56,716 nt of DNA from MED-G78 sp964546275. GTDB lineage: Bacteria > Pseudomonadota > Gammaproteobacteria > Magnimaribacterales > D2472. Made by a program: the position numbers and the translations under genes. How positions within the stretch are numbered: position 1 is the stretch's first letter; each line of letters opens with the position of its first letter. Below the pieces are notes generated by a model. The model was not told where the DNA came from, ran no database searches, and saw only the letters and a list, made by a program, of their open reading frames with translations. Positions 8,748 to 16,489 of this stretch are shown piece after piece. The stretch lies in NCBI GenBank assembly GCA_964546275.1, contig CAZJJG010000007.1, positions 1 to 56,716 on the forward strand, given 5' to 3'.

Positions 8748-9926
8748 TTAATAAGCTATATAAGCAGCAACATTCCAGAAGTTAAATTCTGTTTCAGTTG
8801 TAATTTGTGCATTTGGTATGAAGATGCTGATTTCATGGGTGCCTTTCTCTAATCTACCTAGGCTAATTTTTTTAGGAGAAACTTTGCTGCCTGGGCACCA
8901 GCCAGATCTAGAATAATCTGAAGATGCAATCCTTTCTTCAATTTCCTCACCCTTCCATTCGGTAGTTTCTGTCCATACTCCTGAACTTGGATTAAATCTT
9001 CTAAAGGAAGCACAATCATTTCTCCAAGGCACGAACTCTTCAATAACATTATTATTTAGACTAATAACATTTGTTTTTCTTACAAACTCATCTCCAGTCC
9101 CATGACCTCCATGCCCAGTAGTCAGATAGTAAAGATATGCCTCATCGACAGACTCTTTTAATTCAAAGCTAGTTACCAATGGGGTAATTCCAAATTGATC
9201 ATAGCCATTTTGGCCCGGCCCTAGTGGAGTTGTATTAATCAAAGAGATAATGTTTTTAGCTTCTAAATTCTTAGTGCGACCTGGCTCTGAAAATTCTATA
9301 GCTACATCAATTTCCCAGCCCTTATCTGACCAGGTGTCTATAAAAACACCGAGCATAACTTCACCTTTTAATATTGGTAGTAAGTGAGATATATCCTCGT
9401 TCCAAGTAATATCATCTGCCCATTCATCAATATAAACAGGCTTAAGCTTTTCACAACATTCTTGTGTATTAAAGTAACCAACTCCAAATGGAGTAATAAA
9501 TCTTAGAAGTTCTAATGGAGGGAAGTAACTTTTATCTTCATATAAAAATTTTTGCATTGCAGGAAAGCGATCTGCTCCATCCTCACTTGGAAAACTATTA
9601 TCTCTTAAATTTATAAGAGAATAGTCCGAGGAAGTTGGAACAATAAAAAATGTTCCAGATTTATCCCAAGGATCACCAGTTGAAACTAATCTTATATTTG
9701 CCGCTGCATGTCTGTAGTCATGGTCTAATGGCAATTGAATTTTTTTTAATATAAGCCGACCAGATCCAATAATTAATTCTTGAGTATCCAGATCTTTGTC
9801 TGAAGCTTTAAAATGTATGCTTTGTTTCTCAAAAATATCAAAACCTATTTCGTTTTCTATATTTGTTTGAGAGCATGATGCAGTGAGTATAAGTATTAAT
9901 GCGATGAATAAGTTCCAGCTCTTCAT
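8748..9926 (-). CDS. Peptide-N-glycosidase F-like lipoprotein
   Basis: A 392-residue predicted lipoprotein (TASC, Cys18) with the two-domain layout of PNGase F, which cleaves N-glycans from asparagine. Segments that line up with PNGase F as I remember it: DPWDKSG around residue 88 (catalytic Asp60 region), LLRFITPFGVG (140-150), FIDTWSDKGWEIDV (195-208), GDEFVRKTNVISLN (278-291) and SGWCPGS (341-347). The three key acidic positions appear as Asp88, Asp197 and Glu280, so the usual Glu118 is an Asp. Its ATG overlaps the dctM stop (ATGA), making it the third gene of a dctQ-dctM operon. An activity on N-glycans is inferred, not shown. Confidence 0.75.
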   Translation of the reverse strand: MKSWNLFIALILILTASCSQTNIENEIGFDIFEKQSIHFKASDKDLDTQELIIGSGRLILKKIQLPLDHDYRHAAANIRLVSTGDPWDKSGTFFIVPTSSDYSLINLRDNSFPSEDGADRFPAMQKFLYEDKSYFPPLELLRFITPFGVGYFNTQECCEKLKPVYIDEWADDITWNEDISHLLPILKGEVMLGVFIDTWSDKGWEIDVAIEFSEPGRTKNLEAKNIISLINTTPLGPGQNGYDQFGITPLVTSFELKESVDEAYLYYLTTGHGGHGTGDEFVRKTNVISLNNNVIEEFVPWRNDCASFRRFNPSSGVWTETTEWKGEEIEERIASSDYSRSGWCPGSKVSPKKISLGRLEKGTHEISIFIPNAQITTETEFNFWNVAAYIAY

Positions 9927-11260
9927 AAAATAATACTAGGGAATATTAATACCATAATAAGTATTAATAATTGAATCAATATAAATGGAACAACGCCTCT
10001 ATAAATATCTGCAGTTTTAATACTAGCATCAGCGACTCCACGTAAATAAAACAAAGAGAACCCAAAAGGTGGCGTTAAGAAAGATGTTTGTAAGTTAATA
10101 GCTAAAAGCACTGCTAACCAAACAGGATCAAATCCCATCATTAAAAGTGGTGGGGCTACTAAAGGAACAATGACATAGCAGATTTCAATAAAATCTAAAA
10201 TAAACCCAAGTAAAAATACGATTATCAATACAAATATTAAGGCTGCATAAGGGCCGCCGGGTATGGCGCTAAAGATTAGATCGATAAGATCATCTCCGCC
10301 AACACCTCTAAAGATTAATGAGAAGATTGAAGCTCCAATGAGAATGGTAAAAATCATTGTTGAAACAATCGCTGTTTTTTCACTCGTTTCTTTTAAGAAA
10401 CTTAGATTAAACTTCCCATTCACTATAGTGATTAGCATCGCTCCCATAGCTCCAATTGCTGAGGCCTCTGTTGGAGTGGCAATTCCAGCAATAATAGAAC
10501 CAAGGACCATAATAATAAGCATCAAAGGCAGAGCTAGAGTTTTTAATATTTCAGTTATTGGCGTTGTTGCTGCATCAGATAAAGACACGATATTAGGATT
10601 CTTTGAATTTTGATAAATTGTATAGAGCACATAAGAGATACAAATCAGTATGCCTGGGACTATTGCGCCTACAAATAGGTCTCCAACCGTAACTGTTTTT
10701 TGCGAGAAGATACCCATATCATTTTGAGCTCTTTGATAAGCATTCGACATGACATCACCCAACAGAACCAGCGCGATCGAGGGAGGAATAATTTGACCTA
10801 AAGTCCCAGTAGCGGCAACGAGCCCTGAAGAGAAATCTTTTTTATAACCTTGTTGAATAAGAACAGGCAATGACATTAGGCCCATAGTTACAACAGTAGC
10901 TCCAACTATTCCGGTGCTAGCTGCTAATAGAGCGCCCACTACAATAATTGAAATACTGAGACCGCCTCGAATATTCTTAAATGCCAAGGCCATATTTTCT
11001 AACATCTTTGCAGCAACACCAGATTTTTCTAGGACAGTTCCCATAAAGATAAATAGAGGTACAGCAAGCAGGGTGACATTATTCATAATGCCAAATATTC
11101 TTAAAGGAATGCTTTTAAGTATGTCAGGGTCAAAAATTCCAAAAGGAATACATATTGCTGCGAAAAGTATTGAAACACCGCTGAGTGTTAGGGCAACAGG
11201 GTAACCAAGTAGCAATGCAGCACAAACAAATACCAATAAAGCTAATGGAATTATTTCCAT
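9923..11260 (-). CDS. dctM: TRAP transporter large permease DctM
   Basis: A 445-residue integral membrane protein with about 12 hydrophobic segments, the large (channel) subunit of a tripartite ATP-independent periplasmic transporter that uses an ion gradient to import organic acids. Typical features are GTLGQIIPPSIALVLLGD, IATPTEASAIGA and LTPPFGFSLFYLRGVA. It overlaps dctQ by 10 bases and the downstream lipoprotein by 4. No binding-protein gene is in this operon; the only one in the window is the TakP-like lipoprotein at 4719-5807, a plausible partner. Confidence 0.94.
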   Translation of the reverse strand: MEIIPLALLVFVCAALLLGYPVALTLSGVSILFAAICIPFGIFDPDILKSIPLRIFGIMNNVTLLAVPLFIFMGTVLEKSGVAAKMLENMALAFKNIRGGLSISIIVVGALLAASTGIVGATVVTMGLMSLPVLIQQGYKKDFSSGLVAATGTLGQIIPPSIALVLLGDVMSNAYQRAQNDMGIFSQKTVTVGDLFVGAIVPGILICISYVLYTIYQNSKNPNIVSLSDAATTPITEILKTLALPLMLIIMVLGSIIAGIATPTEASAIGAMGAMLITIVNGKFNLSFLKETSEKTAIVSTMIFTILIGASIFSLIFRGVGGDDLIDLIFSAIPGGPYAALIFVLIIVFLLGFILDFIEICYVIVPLVAPPLLMMGFDPVWLAVLLAINLQTSFLTPPFGFSLFYLRGVADASIKTADIYRGVVPFILIQLLILIMVLIFPSIIL

Positions 11261-11724
11261 AGGATTTTATGAGCTTTATATATAAAAGCACTTATGAGAG
11301 TTAATGGGAATAAAAAAATAAAAGATTTCTGGATAAATACAAAAGGAAGACCGCCAGGCTCAGTTGATGTTTCCTGTATAGCCCAAGACATCGTTACCAA
11401 ATCAAGTGAGTAAATAAAGATAACTAAAGAGACTGGGAGCAAGAAGATAATGCCGCAAATAAGATTTATTTTATTTTTATAACTTGTGCTAGCTTCCCTA
11501 TAAAAAATATCTACTCTGACATGCTCGTCTTGATTAAAGACATATCCAACACAGCCTAAAAAAATTAGTGAATGAAAGTACATGACTAATTCTTGAAGAT
11601 CTGTTCTGCCAATACCAAAAAAATAACGACTTACAATAATGATAATCATCAATAAAACCATGACCGGAATGAGGTAAGAAATACTTTTTCCTAGCAAGTT
11701 TATGTATCTTTCTACAATTTTCAT
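11251..11724 (-). CDS. dctQ: TRAP transporter small permease DctQ
   Basis: A 157-residue protein with four hydrophobic segments, the small membrane subunit of a TRAP transporter. DEHVRVDIFYREASTSYKNKINLI after the second segment and the order dctQ-dctM are characteristic. The C-terminal codons overlap the dctM start, so the two subunits are translationally coupled. It is divergent from yaaA with 36 bases between the starts. Confidence 0.9.
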   Translation of the reverse strand: MKIVERYINLLGKSISYLIPVMVLLMIIIIVSRYFFGIGRTDLQELVMYFHSLIFLGCVGYVFNQDEHVRVDIFYREASTSYKNKINLICGIIFLLPVSLVIFIYSLDLVTMSWAIQETSTEPGGLPFVFIQKSFIFLFPLTLISAFIYKAHKILWK

Positions 11725-11760
11725 TAGAAGTCTCTTCTAGATTTAGTTAGAATTATCAAT

Positions 11761-12528
11761 ATGATTATAGTTCTTTCCCCAGCCAAAACATTAGATTACT
11801 CAGTTACCACTCCTGAGAATCATACCGCGCCCCAGTTTTTAAGCCAATCTGCGCAATTAATTAAAACTTTAAAAGCTAAAGAGCCTAAAGATATAGCTTC
11901 ATTAATGGGCTTAAGTGATAAATTAGCAACACTGAACTTTGATAGATATCAGTCATGGAGTGCAACAAAATCAGCCTCAGCAGAAGCAAAGCCATCTTTA
12001 TTTGTATTTAAAGGAGATGTGTATCAAGGGCTAAAAGCTGATGAGTTTTCTAAAACTGATATTAAATTTGCACAGAAACATCTGAGAATACTTTCAGGCC
12101 TCTATGGGATACTTAGACCTTTGGATGTAATGAAGCCTTATCGTTTAGAAATGGGCACAAAACTTCAAACTAATAATGCTTCTAACTTATATCAGTTTTG
12201 GGGCGACAAGATTCAATCTAATATTATTAGAGAATTAGAAGAACAAAAATCTAACCTACTAGTGAACTTAGCATCTAAAGAGTACTTTACTGTTTTAGGC
12301 AAGATACCAGCAGAAGTTAATGTTATTTCTCCAGTCTTTAAAGATCAGAAAAATGGCCAATATAAAATTATTAGTTTCTACGCAAAGAAAGTTCGTGGAA
12401 CCATGACAAATTGGCTTGTTAAAAATAAGATTAAGAATGCAAAAGATATTACACAATTTGCTGAAGATGGATATTACTATTCTAAGGAGCTTTCTTCTCC
12501 TCAAGAGCCTGTCTTTTTAAGGGACTAA
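11761..12528 (+). CDS. yaaA: Peroxide stress protein YaaA (DUF328/UPF0246)
   Basis: A 255-residue protein matching the YaaA family along its whole length: MIIVLSPAKTLDY at the start, FKGDVYQGL, LRILSGLYGILRPLD, PYRLEMGTKL, NLASKEYF and KKVRGTMTNWLVKN. In Escherichia coli YaaA lowers free iron and so protects DNA and protein during hydrogen peroxide stress; members bind DNA. A TAGAAT hexamer ends 7 bases before the ATG, so the mRNA may have no or almost no leader. The last 12 bases overlap the convergent crotonase gene. Confidence 0.95.
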   Translation: MIIVLSPAKTLDYSVTTPENHTAPQFLSQSAQLIKTLKAKEPKDIASLMGLSDKLATLNFDRYQSWSATKSASAEAKPSLFVFKGDVYQGLKADEFSKTDIKFAQKHLRILSGLYGILRPLDVMKPYRLEMGTKLQTNNASNLYQFWGDKIQSNIIRELEEQKSNLLVNLASKEYFTVLGKIPAEVNVISPVFKDQKNGQYKIISFYAKKVRGTMTNWLVKNKIKNAKDITQFAEDGYYYSKELSSPQEPVFLRD

Positions 12529-13374
12529 GCCGTCTTTTTCCCAAAAGCTTTTTAGCTCTTCTAAATCATCATATTCGCCAACTTCTTTATTCATAAATGA
12601 AGTCATTGCAGCTTCCATATCTCTGCCACTCATAAGACTTGAATTCCATGCAGCATGATAATCTAAAGCATCTTTTACACTATGGTCTCTGGCATAGTTG
12701 ATTTGTTTTTTAATTATTCTTGTAATTAATGGTGATTTACTAGCAATTGTCTTAGCAATTTTTTCTACTTCAGTCATCAGCTCTTCACGAGATGTAAAAA
12801 CATCATTTACTAACCCAAGAGTTTTAGCTTCTGCAGCATCAAATTTTCTACCAGTATAGGCAAGCTCTCTAACAGCAGCTATTGGGATAAGAGAAGGCAA
12901 TCTTTGTAGAGTGCCCACATCAGCTGCGAGTCCTATATCAACTTCTGCTATTTTAAAAAAAGCATCAGAAGAACAATATCTCATGTCGCAAGCAGTAACC
13001 ATATCTATTCCACCACCAACACAAGCGCCTTGAATAGCAGCTATAGTTGGCAACCTACATTCTTCAAGAGCAGTAAAAGTATCTTGAAGCTCAAGTATTT
13101 CATGATAAAAAGTTTCTCTCATTCTTGCGGGATCCTTTTTCTTATCAGACCCATTGGATGAAAAATTAGCAAGATCCATTCCTGAACTAAAATGCTTTCC
13201 TTCCCCAGTAAGTAAAATTACTCTTGCTTGAGCATTTTTGTCTATTTCTTTTACTATTTCTGGTAATTCTTTCCAGAATAATCGAGTCATGGAATTAAAT
13301 TTGTCAGGCCTATTCATATTAAGATGAGCAATACCATCCTTAATACTTACTTCAAAACATGTAGCATTATCCAT
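12517..13374 (-). CDS. Crotonase-family enzyme, dienoyl-CoA isomerase (ECH1)-like
   Basis: A 285-residue enoyl-CoA hydratase/isomerase-fold protein. The oxyanion-hole segments are SSGMDL (about 64-69) and GACVGGGIDMVTACD (116-130). The active-site stretch EVDIGLAADVGTLQRLP closely resembles that of delta3,5-delta2,4-dienoyl-CoA isomerase, with both of its catalytic acids present (Glu144 and Asp152 from this start). That enzyme helps degrade unsaturated fatty acids. I start it at the ATG at 13374, with GGAGA about nine bases upstream, rather than at a TTG three codons earlier. No other beta-oxidation gene is nearby, so an alternative acyl-CoA substrate is possible. Confidence 0.85.
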   Translation of the reverse strand: MDNATCFEVSIKDGIAHLNMNRPDKFNSMTRLFWKELPEIVKEIDKNAQARVILLTGEGKHFSSGMDLANFSSNGSDKKKDPARMRETFYHEILELQDTFTALEECRLPTIAAIQGACVGGGIDMVTACDMRYCSSDAFFKIAEVDIGLAADVGTLQRLPSLIPIAAVRELAYTGRKFDAAEAKTLGLVNDVFTSREELMTEVEKIAKTIASKSPLITRIIKKQINYARDHSVKDALDYHAAWNSSLMSGRDMEAAMTSFMNKEVGEYDDLEELKSFWEKDGLVP

Positions 13375-13528
13375 TTTCAGCAATCTCCAAGGATTTTCTT
13401 AAAGCTTCTCGCATCTCTTCAACTAACTCAAATGTTTTGTGATGAGGTAAGACCACTTTTCTATCCATACTCAGTTTCTTTAAACCACTTTGTATCTCTT
13501 TTAGGTTTTCTATTAATTCAGAATTCAT
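13367..13528 (-). CDS. Small hypothetical protein upstream of the crotonase gene
   Basis: A 53-codon frame starting at ATG 13528 and overlapping the crotonase start by 8 bases. The product is predicted to be largely helical (MNSELIENLKEIQSGLKKL at the start, ELVEEMREALRKSLEIAENG at the end) with no signal peptide or membrane segment. Earlier in-frame starts at 13576 and 13603 would run across the divergent acid phosphatase start and are less likely. A TATAAT on the minus strand lies just upstream (13561-13556). Family not recognised; coupling to the crotonase gene argues that it is real. Confidence 0.5.
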   Translation of the reverse strand: MNSELIENLKEIQSGLKKLSMDRKVVLPHHKTFELVEEMREALRKSLEIAENG

Positions 13529-13554
13529 AATTTTAACTTTAATTGTTTCAAAGA

Positions 13555-13564
13555 GATTATAATC
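13555..13564. promoter_or_regulatory. Palindromic bidirectional -10 box
   Basis: GATTATAATC is a perfect 10-base palindrome that presents TATAAT on both strands between the divergent starts at 13528 and 13575. On the plus strand it ends 11 bases before the ATG, predicting a leader of only a few bases. No convincing -35 is visible on either strand. Confidence 0.4.
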
Positions 13565-13574
13565 TGAGTCAATC

Positions 13575-14435
13575 ATGAAAGCACGTAAGACCATATATTT
13601 CATTTTCTTTTTAACTCTATCTTCTGGGTGTGCAGTTACTGTAGATCTCGGTAATGAGATTAATGAGCCTCTAGATAATGATTTCCAAAAACAATCTTTG
13701 CTAGGTATTTTATATGCACAAACATCTACTGAGTTTACCGCTAATAATATTCAAACCTTTGTTTCAGCCTCTAACAACCTTGATCAAGCTATTCAAGATA
13801 CTAGCTGGACTGCTGCAGTTGAACAACAGAGCGAATATAAAAATAAACCCACAGCAATTATTCTCGATATTGATGAAACAGTACTCGATAATTCAGCCTT
13901 TCAAGCAAGAACAGTTTTAGAAGGAACCTCATATCCAACTGGATGGATAGAATGGGGCAATGAAGCTAATGCATCTGCGGTAGCTGGGGTGAAAGATTTC
14001 TTATTAGATGCAAAATCCAAAGGGATTAAAATATTTTATGTAACAAATAGAGTGGCAGAATTAGAAGCAGCAACCCGAAAAAATTTAGTAGCTCTTGGTC
14101 TCCCGCTTGATCAAGATAGAGACGTTCTTATGATGAAGGGTGAGAACGGGTGGGGTTCAAATAAAACTTCAAGACGCGCTTTGATTGCAGAAGATTATAG
14201 AATTATTATGATTTTTGGCGACCAGCTTAGTGATTTTTTACCAAGACCTGAGACAGCATTACAGCCAGATCAAAGAAAGCTTTTAGCATATCGATATAAA
14301 AATATGTGGGGCACTAAGTGGTTTATGCTTACTAATTCTATGTATGGTGGATGGGAAGCCTCAATTTATAACTTTAATTATCCCGATAACGAAGATACTG
14401 CTACAGAAATACGAATGAATAATTTAAAACCTTAG
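13575..14435 (+). CDS. e(P4)-type acid phosphatase / 5'-nucleotidase lipoprotein (HAD class IIIB)
   Basis: A 286-residue outer-membrane-type lipoprotein (LSSGC, Cys19) of the acid phosphatase e(P4) family. The HAD nucleophile motif ILDIDET gives Asp98 and Asp100; YPTGWIEWGNEANASAVAGV, IFYVTNR and FGDQLSDF complete the set. Members hydrolyse nucleotides and other phosphomonoesters outside the inner membrane, releasing phosphate and nucleosides. The alkaline phosphatase gene follows after 5 bases, forming an exported-phosphatase pair. I see no PhoB box upstream. Confidence 0.92.
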   Translation: MKARKTIYFIFFLTLSSGCAVTVDLGNEINEPLDNDFQKQSLLGILYAQTSTEFTANNIQTFVSASNNLDQAIQDTSWTAAVEQQSEYKNKPTAIILDIDETVLDNSAFQARTVLEGTSYPTGWIEWGNEANASAVAGVKDFLLDAKSKGIKIFYVTNRVAELEAATRKNLVALGLPLDQDRDVLMMKGENGWGSNKTSRRALIAEDYRIIMIFGDQLSDFLPRPETALQPDQRKLLAYRYKNMWGTKWFMLTNSMYGGWEASIYNFNYPDNEDTATEIRMNNLKP

Positions 14436-14440
14436 CAACA

Positions 14441-15592
14441 ATGAAATCATTGCTAAGCTTTTTTCTTGTTTTATTTTTTATCTCCCCAGAAATTGCTGCT
14501 AAGGCAACTGAAGATTCTTTTTCTATTGGTGCAAAGAAATCTGTAATTTATACGATAGAGTCATTTGACGAAGAGCAATTACCTAAAAATATAATTCTGA
14601 TGATAGGCGATGGCATGGGATCAAATCATATAACAGTTTCCAGAATCGCTGCAGGCGGCTCTGAATATAAGCTTGCAATTGATCAATTGCCATTTAGCGG
14701 CATGGCGCTAACTCATTCAGAAGATAACCTAGTTACCGACTCTGCAGCAGCAGCAACAACATGGGCTACTGGTAAAAAAACTAAGAACAAGCATCTATCA
14801 ATTTCATCTGATAAAGAGACTTATAAAACTATTACTGAATTGTTAGAAGATAAAGGTTATAAAACAGGTCTTGTTGCGACCTCTTCAATCACCCATGCAA
14901 CCCCTGCAGCTTTTTACTCACATGTAGATAATCGTTATAAAGAAAAGCAGATTGCCTCTCAGTTAATAAGCTCGAAGATTAGCGTGGCTCTTGGGGGAGG
15001 AGCGGAGCTTTTTAATAACCTAAAATTCAATAGTGAGGGTATTACTCAACTATCAACACTCAGCGAGCTTTTAGCTTACAAGACTAATACCAATAATAGA
15101 CTGCTTGGGTTCTTTGCTGAAGATGGGATTATGAGAACAGAAGCAAATATGCCTACTCAATTAGAGATGACCAAGGTTGCTTTAAATTACTTGGCTGATT
15201 CAGCTAAGACCTGTAATGGGTTCTTTTTAATGTCAGAAGGCAGTCAAATAGACTGGGCAGGGCATGATAATAATCTAGAATATTTATTTGCAGAATTTGC
15301 TGACTTTGATGCAACTATTGGAGAGATGATAAATTTTGTCTCCAAAAATAAAGATACCTTACTTATTATTACTGCCGACCATGAAACAGGTGGCTTACAT
15401 CTGCTTAAGCAAAAAAATAATTCTGTCACAATCCAATGGGGAACGAAAAATCATACAGGGATGCCTGTTGGAGTTTTTGCATATGGACCTGGAGCTCATC
15501 TATTTTCAGGGATGATGGATAATACCGATATTTTCTATAAAGCCCTTCAAGCCATTGATTATCAGAATATTGAAAAGACTGTTTGCAAATAG
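14441..15592 (+). CDS. Secreted alkaline phosphatase (PhoA superfamily)
   Basis: A 383-residue protein with a Sec signal peptide (residues 1-20, cut probably after EIAA) and an alkaline phosphatase fold. Metal and catalytic motifs are present: MIGDGMG (Asp57), VTDSAAAAT with the nucleophile Ser101, SITHATPAAFYSH, EGSQIDWAGHDN, TADHETGG and NHTGMPV. It is shorter than E. coli PhoA (471). It would release phosphate from organic monoesters in the periplasm. It is preceded by the e(P4) phosphatase at 5 bases and followed by cysQ after 31 bases. Confidence 0.93.
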   Translation: MKSLLSFFLVLFFISPEIAAKATEDSFSIGAKKSVIYTIESFDEEQLPKNIILMIGDGMGSNHITVSRIAAGGSEYKLAIDQLPFSGMALTHSEDNLVTDSAAAATTWATGKKTKNKHLSISSDKETYKTITELLEDKGYKTGLVATSSITHATPAAFYSHVDNRYKEKQIASQLISSKISVALGGGAELFNNLKFNSEGITQLSTLSELLAYKTNTNNRLLGFFAEDGIMRTEANMPTQLEMTKVALNYLADSAKTCNGFFLMSEGSQIDWAGHDNNLEYLFAEFADFDATIGEMINFVSKNKDTLLIITADHETGGLHLLKQKNNSVTIQWGTKNHTGMPVGVFAYGPGAHLFSGMMDNTDIFYKALQAIDYQNIEKTVCK

Positions 15593-15623
15593 GTTCTAAA
15601 CTTCAATCTGATATTATAGAAGC

Positions 15624-16436
15624 ATGAAAATAACCCAAGCATTTATAGATAGCATTTATGAGGCATTAGAGGAGATTGTAATAGATGCTTCTAATGCAAT
15701 TATTGAAGTCTATAAATCCGAATCTTTTAATACAGAAATTAAATCTGATGGGTCACCTGTCACAGAAGCAGACAATAAAGCTAATGACGTTATCACAAAA
15801 GCATTAAATAAAATTACCCCGGAAATACCTGTTATTTCTGAAGAAACATATAGCCCAAAGGATCCAAATCTAAATATTCCATACTGGCTAATTGATCCTC
15901 TTGATGGCACAAAAGGATTCATTAATAAAGATGGCAACTTTACTGTAAATATTGCTTTGATAGAAAATGGCAAGCCTCTATTTGGAATTATTAGAGCTCC
16001 AGTAACAGGAATAACATGGTCAGGATCATTTTTTGATAATCCTGTGATGTCTGAAGATCAAGAAGGCCCTCTAAGAATAGTTATGAGTAAAAATCATCAG
16101 ACAGAAGTTGATAAAAATTTTTTGGATCATCTGTCAGAGAAGAGTATTTCATATAGCTTAGTTGAGAAGGGCAGTTCGCTAAAATTATGCGCCCTTGCTG
16201 ACAATGAGGCCGACATATATCCAAGATTTGGACCTACTTCCGAATGGGATATTGCGGCTGGACATGCATGTTTAAAAAGTAAAGGAGGTAGCGTTTGCCA
16301 AATGCTTTCTGGCAACCCCCTAGCCTATACAAAAGATAAATCTATTCTCAACCCTGCCTTTGTCGGCTTCAGAAATACCTACCTAAAAAATCAATATTTA
16401 GGCTTAATAAGCGAATTTTATAAAAAATTGGTATAA
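15624..16436 (+). CDS. cysQ: 3'(2'),5'-bisphosphate nucleotidase CysQ
   Basis: A 270-residue inositol-monophosphatase-fold enzyme that hydrolyses 3'-phosphoadenosine 5'-phosphate, a by-product of sulfate assimilation and ACP priming. Metal-site motifs are PVISEE (69-74), DPLDGTKGF (91-99) and SEWDIAAGHA in the C-terminal half. TDGS/VTEAD-type N-terminal segments also fit (SDGSPVTEAD, 41-50). The stop codon lies inside a TATAAT that probably serves the downstream rpoH gene. The call of CysQ over plain inositol phosphatase rests on the DGTKGF form of the motif. Confidence 0.9.
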   Translation: MKITQAFIDSIYEALEEIVIDASNAIIEVYKSESFNTEIKSDGSPVTEADNKANDVITKALNKITPEIPVISEETYSPKDPNLNIPYWLIDPLDGTKGFINKDGNFTVNIALIENGKPLFGIIRAPVTGITWSGSFFDNPVMSEDQEGPLRIVMSKNHQTEVDKNFLDHLSEKSISYSLVEKGSSLKLCALADNEADIYPRFGPTSEWDIAAGHACLKSKGGSVCQMLSGNPLAYTKDKSILNPAFVGFRNTYLKNQYLGLISEFYKKLV

Positions 16437-16437
16437 T
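16429..16437 (+). promoter_or_regulatory. Extended -10 promoter for rpoH
   Basis: TGGTATAAT is a perfect extended -10 element (TGnTATAAT) overlapping the cysQ stop codon. No good -35 is present, as is usual with extended -10 promoters. The predicted start of transcription is near 16444, immediately before the palindrome at 16445. Confidence 0.5.
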
Positions 16438-16444
16438 TACCTAG

Positions 16445-16467
16445 AATATATTAATTATTAATATATT
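16445..16467 (+). repeat. AT-only inverted repeat at the predicted 5' end of rpoH mRNA
   Basis: Two 11-base arms (first arm AATATATTAAT) form a perfect inverted repeat around a single central T. In RNA the realistic form is a nine-pair A-U stem with a five-base loop. It ends 22 bases before the rpoH ATG. It could be a protein-binding site, an mRNA-stabilising 5' hairpin or a temperature-sensitive structure. Confidence 0.6.
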
Positions 16468-16489
16468 TAATTATAAATAAATTATATAT

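Noticed and set aside
10263..10613. Open frame of 116 codons on the plus strand inside dctM
   Set aside because: Antisense shadow of a membrane-protein gene; no domain and no start signal.
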